Assembly: GCA_021839785.1 (NCBI GenBank)
Contig: JAKCAB010000822.1
Span: 1 to 7,373 of the forward strand
Direction: 5' to 3'
Source: a bacterium
GTDB lineage: Bacteria; Verrucomicrobiota; Verrucomicrobiae; Limisphaerales; J093
Length of the DNA stretch: 7,373 nt
Shown here: in pieces, positions 5,611-7,373 of the stretch
Layout: every line of letters starts with the position of its first letter
Numbering within the stretch: position 1 is the first letter of the stretch
Program-made: the position numbers and the translations under genes
The notes under the pieces: model-generated
The model's database searches: none
What the model saw: the letters and a program-made list of their open reading frames with translations, nothing else
Told to the model about the DNA's origin: nothing

Positions 5611-6204
5611 ATGAAACCGTCCTTGAAATGGCTCGCCACTGCGACTGTTGGGGTGGTGGCGCTGTGGGTTTTCGCGGCCGATGGACCCGCCGACAAAGCC
5701 CACAAGCTCACCACCATCAGCCCGCGCAAGTTCGCCGACTCGCTCCACGCCGTGATCGCCGCCGACCGCGAGGCTTATGCACGCCTGGTCGTCGAACGCC
5801 TCGCGATTGACGCCGGCACGGCGAAGGTGAGTCAGAATTGGCGCGCGGAAAAATGCCTGCCCACGCACGCGCAGTTGTTGCGCGAGGCCGCCGCCAGCAT
5901 TCAACAACGCGGCGCGGAGTTTTCTTACACGCTGCGCAGCCTCTGGCCCATCAATCCCAACCACGGTCCCCAAACCGACGCGGAGAAGGCGGGCCTGGCA
6001 TTCGTGGCAAGGAATCCTGGCGAAAACTTTTACACCGAGGAGAGCCTCGGCGGGCGCAGTTACTTCACGGCGATCTATGCTGACTCCGCTATGCTCCGCT
6101 CCTGCGTGAGCTGCCACAACCAACACCCCGCCAGCCCGCGTCGCGATTTCAAGGCCGGCGACGTGATGGGCGGCATCGTGGTGCGCGTGCCGCTGGAGTT
6201 CTGA
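5611..6204 (+). CDS. Exported monoheme DUF3365 (Tll0287-like) c-type cytochrome
   Basis: The 197-aa product carries one c-type haem attachment site, C165-V-S-C168-H169. The surrounding segment, CVSCHNQHPASPRRDFKAGDVMGG, is the hallmark of the DUF3365/Tll0287-like haem-binding domain (PF11845), found both as stand-alone proteins and as a sensor domain of histidine kinases and cyclases. Other family-like pieces are the YTLRSLWPINPNHGPQTDAE region and NFYTEE followed by YFTAIYADSA. The N-terminus (MKPSLKWLATATVGVVALWVF) is a signal peptide or membrane anchor, placing the haem outside the cytoplasm. The ATG at 5611 is chosen because this signal starts there; the frame is open from 5533, but that adds 26 non-signal residues. 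No kinase or cyclase domain follows, so this is the stand-alone form. Role inferred: redox carrier or redox/gas sensor; its partner is not in the window. Confidence 0.88.
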   Translation: MKPSLKWLATATVGVVALWVFAADGPADKAHKLTTISPRKFADSLHAVIAADREAYARLVVERLAIDAGTAKVSQNWRAEKCLPTHAQLLREAAASIQQRGAEFSYTLRSLWPINPNHGPQTDAEKAGLAFVARNPGENFYTEESLGGRSYFTAIYADSAMLRSCVSCHNQHPASPRRDFKAGDVMGGIVVRVPLEF

Positions 6205-6242
6205 GCTTTCCGGGCGGCGCGCGATCCCGGATCTGTGTTTAG

Positions 6243-6339
6243 CGTGGCTGCGCTCGTAAGAGCGCGGCATTCCTTCCGCTTGAGCGTTCGCGTGCGCAAA
6301 GGTGCGAATGTTTGCCGCGCTCTTACGAGCGCAGCCACG
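6243..6339. repeat. 97-bp palindromic element with perfect 27-bp inverted repeats (REP/MITE-like)
   Basis: The left arm 6243-6269 and the right arm 6313-6339 are exact reverse complements over 27 bp, separated by 43 bp. Each arm is itself a hairpin: on the plus strand the left arm pairs GCTGCGCTC (6247-6255) with GAGCGCGGC (6260-6268) around a GTAA loop, with one G-T pair. The element can therefore fold as one long stem or as two adjacent hairpins, the layout of paired REP sequences (BIME) or a small MITE. An inner stem, TTCGC/GCGAA (6287-6291 and 6304-6308), may cap the long form. It sits between two convergent genes and could also end transcription from both sides, but there is no U-tract on either strand. 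No clear target-site duplication is visible. Confidence 0.85.
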
Positions 6340-6364
6340 GGACAAAACGCCTGCTTTCCCGGTT

Positions 6365-7373
6365 TTACTCCAGCCGCGTGGCCTGAGCTTGAGCGCGGAG
6401 CGCCAGTTCGATGGCGAGAAACGTGTGCCGCTGCGGCATCGCGTTTTCGGTGCGATGCAGGCAGTCGAGGATGAGCTGGCCAAAGTACGGGAAGCCCACC
6501 TGGCCTTGGACAGTGAAGTGCTGCTCGCCTTGGTGGTCCACGAGATAGACGTGATCGCCGGTCTTGTCCCGCGCCACATCGAGATATTTCCGCAGCTCGA
6601 TGTAGCCATCCGTGCCGAGAATGAGGGTGCGGCCGTCGCCCCAGGCGCCCAAGCCATCAGGCGTGAACCAGTCCACGCGGCAATAGTGCGTGGCGCCGTT
6701 GTCGGCCACCAGCGTGGCCTCGCCGAAGTCTTCGAACGTGGGGTGTTCTTTCCACCGGTAATTGGCCACCTGGCTGTGCACGACGCGAGCTTCCTTGGCC
6801 CCGGCGAAAAACAGGAATTGCTCGAACTGGTGACTGCCGATATCGACGAGGATTCCGCCGTATTTCGCGCGTTCCCAAAACCACGGCGGGCGGCTCGGCG
6901 CGTTGACGCGGTGCGGGCCCAGGCCGAGCACTTGCACGACGCGGCCGATGGCGCCGCGCTGGATAAGGTCGCCAGCGTAAATCGCGGCTTCGGAGTGCAG
7001 GCGCTCGGCATAATAGACCGCGAAGTGCCGGCCCGTCGCGGCGACCTTGGCACGCGCCGCGGCGAGTTGATCGAGCGTGGTCATCGGCGGTTTGTCGGTG
7101 AAGTAATCCTTGCCGTGGTCGAGCACCCGCAGGCCGAGCGGGCACCGTTCGCACGGCACCGGCGCGCTGGCGACGAGGCGGATGGCCGGATCTTCGAGGA
7201 TCTCGCTTTCGCTGCGCGCGGTCTTCACGCCGGGGTAAGTTTGGCGAAACCGCTCGACTTTTTGCGGGTCCGGGTCGAACACCCAGATCAACTCGCCACC
7301 GGCTTCGATCAGGCCGTTGCACATGCCGTAGATGTGGCCGTGGTCGAGACCGATCGCGGCGAAGCGGAATTCA
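6365..7373 (-). CDS. Gfo/Idh/MocA-family NAD(P)-dependent oxidoreductase (5' end outside window)
   Basis: The gene is open to the right edge; 335 residues are visible, starting EFRFAAIGLDHGHIYGMCNG, and the first codons lie beyond 7373. The ATG at 7324 is internal, since the Rossmann fold begins before it. The nucleotide-binding turn reads GLDHGHIYG rather than the classic GxGxxG, followed by the beta-2 end VFDPDPQKVERF. The usual EKP motif appears as DKP in YFTDKPPMTT (codons 7096-7088). The C-terminal half has GGILVDIGSHQFEQFLFF with the conserved catalytic-region His (codon 6832-6830), then FGEATLVADNG and a GTDGYIELRKY strand typical of the family. These enzymes are cytosolic and oxidise or reduce sugars, inositols or their derivatives with NAD(P); the substrate here is unknown. 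It ends with TAA at 6365-6367, convergent with the cytochrome gene, with the palindromic element between them. Confidence 0.92.
   Translation of the reverse strand, partial: EFRFAAIGLDHGHIYGMCNGLIEAGGELIWVFDPDPQKVERFRQTYPGVKTARSESEILEDPAIRLVASAPVPCERCPLGLRVLDHGKDYFTDKPPMTTLDQLAAARAKVAATGRHFAVYYAERLHSEAAIYAGDLIQRGAIGRVVQVLGLGPHRVNAPSRPPWFWERAKYGGILVDIGSHQFEQFLFFAGAKEARVVHSQVANYRWKEHPTFEDFGEATLVADNGATHYCRVDWFTPDGLGAWGDGRTLILGTDGYIELRKYLDVARDKTGDHVYLVDHQGEQHFTVQGQVGFPYFGQLILDCLHRTENAMPQRHTFLAIELALRAQAQATRLE

Noticed and set aside
5608..7053. Minus-strand open frame (481 codons) across the cytochrome, the palindrome and the oxidoreductase
   Set aside because: It overlaps two well-supported genes in other frames and reads through the inverted repeat; its translation is Ser/Arg/Ala-rich without recognisable motifs.

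Overview
The window is GC-rich, densely coding bacterial chromosome. Its gene content suggests a Verrucomicrobiota member (Limisphaerales/Pedosphaera-like) or a related Planctomycetota-type heterotroph. The pointers are a secreted DUF6807 ('PmoA-like') protein, an FG-GAP/VCBS plus ASPIC/UnbV protein, a Gfo/Idh/MocA oxidoreductase of the GLDHGHIYG type, and tandem divergent NagB-family genes. The assignment is inferred from family knowledge, without a database search. I see no tRNA, rRNA, CRISPR array, transposase or phage gene.

Layout. (1) At 43-1661, two consecutive plus-strand NagB-family genes (glucosamine-6-phosphate deaminase/isomerase fold) form a likely amino-sugar catabolic operon that may begin to the left of the window. 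(2) At 1662-1780 there is a short convergent intergenic region with a palindrome, a hairpin and a degenerate direct repeat. (3) At 1781-2809, on the minus strand, lies a secreted DUF6807 protein, divergent from (4) an exported seven-repeat FG-GAP/VCBS protein with a C-terminal ASPIC/UnbV domain at 2910-4589; about 100 bp of shared upstream DNA separates them. (5) At 4590-4868 is a convergent stretch with no supported gene. (6) At 4869-5326, on the minus strand, are two very small genes separated by 2 nt (69 aa then 81 aa), laid out like a toxin-antitoxin or other two-component small-protein module, of unassigned function. (7) At 5327-5610 is a divergent, hairpin-rich non-coding stretch. (8) At 5611-6204 is an exported monoheme DUF3365/Tll0287-like c-type cytochrome. 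(9) At 6205-6364 is a convergent intergenic region holding a perfect 27-bp inverted repeat whose arms are themselves hairpins, a REP/MITE-like element. (10) From 6365 to the window end, on the minus strand, is a Gfo/Idh/MocA oxidoreductase whose start lies outside the window.

The recognisable genes fit saprophytic carbohydrate and amino-sugar metabolism: NagB-type enzymes in the cytosol, an NAD(P)-dependent sugar oxidoreductase, and three exported proteins. Only the NagB pair and the small-gene pair look like operons; the other genes alternate in strand and are probably separate units. The strongest leads are the 27-bp palindromic element, the unassigned small-gene pair, and the active-site deviations in the two NagB paralogues.
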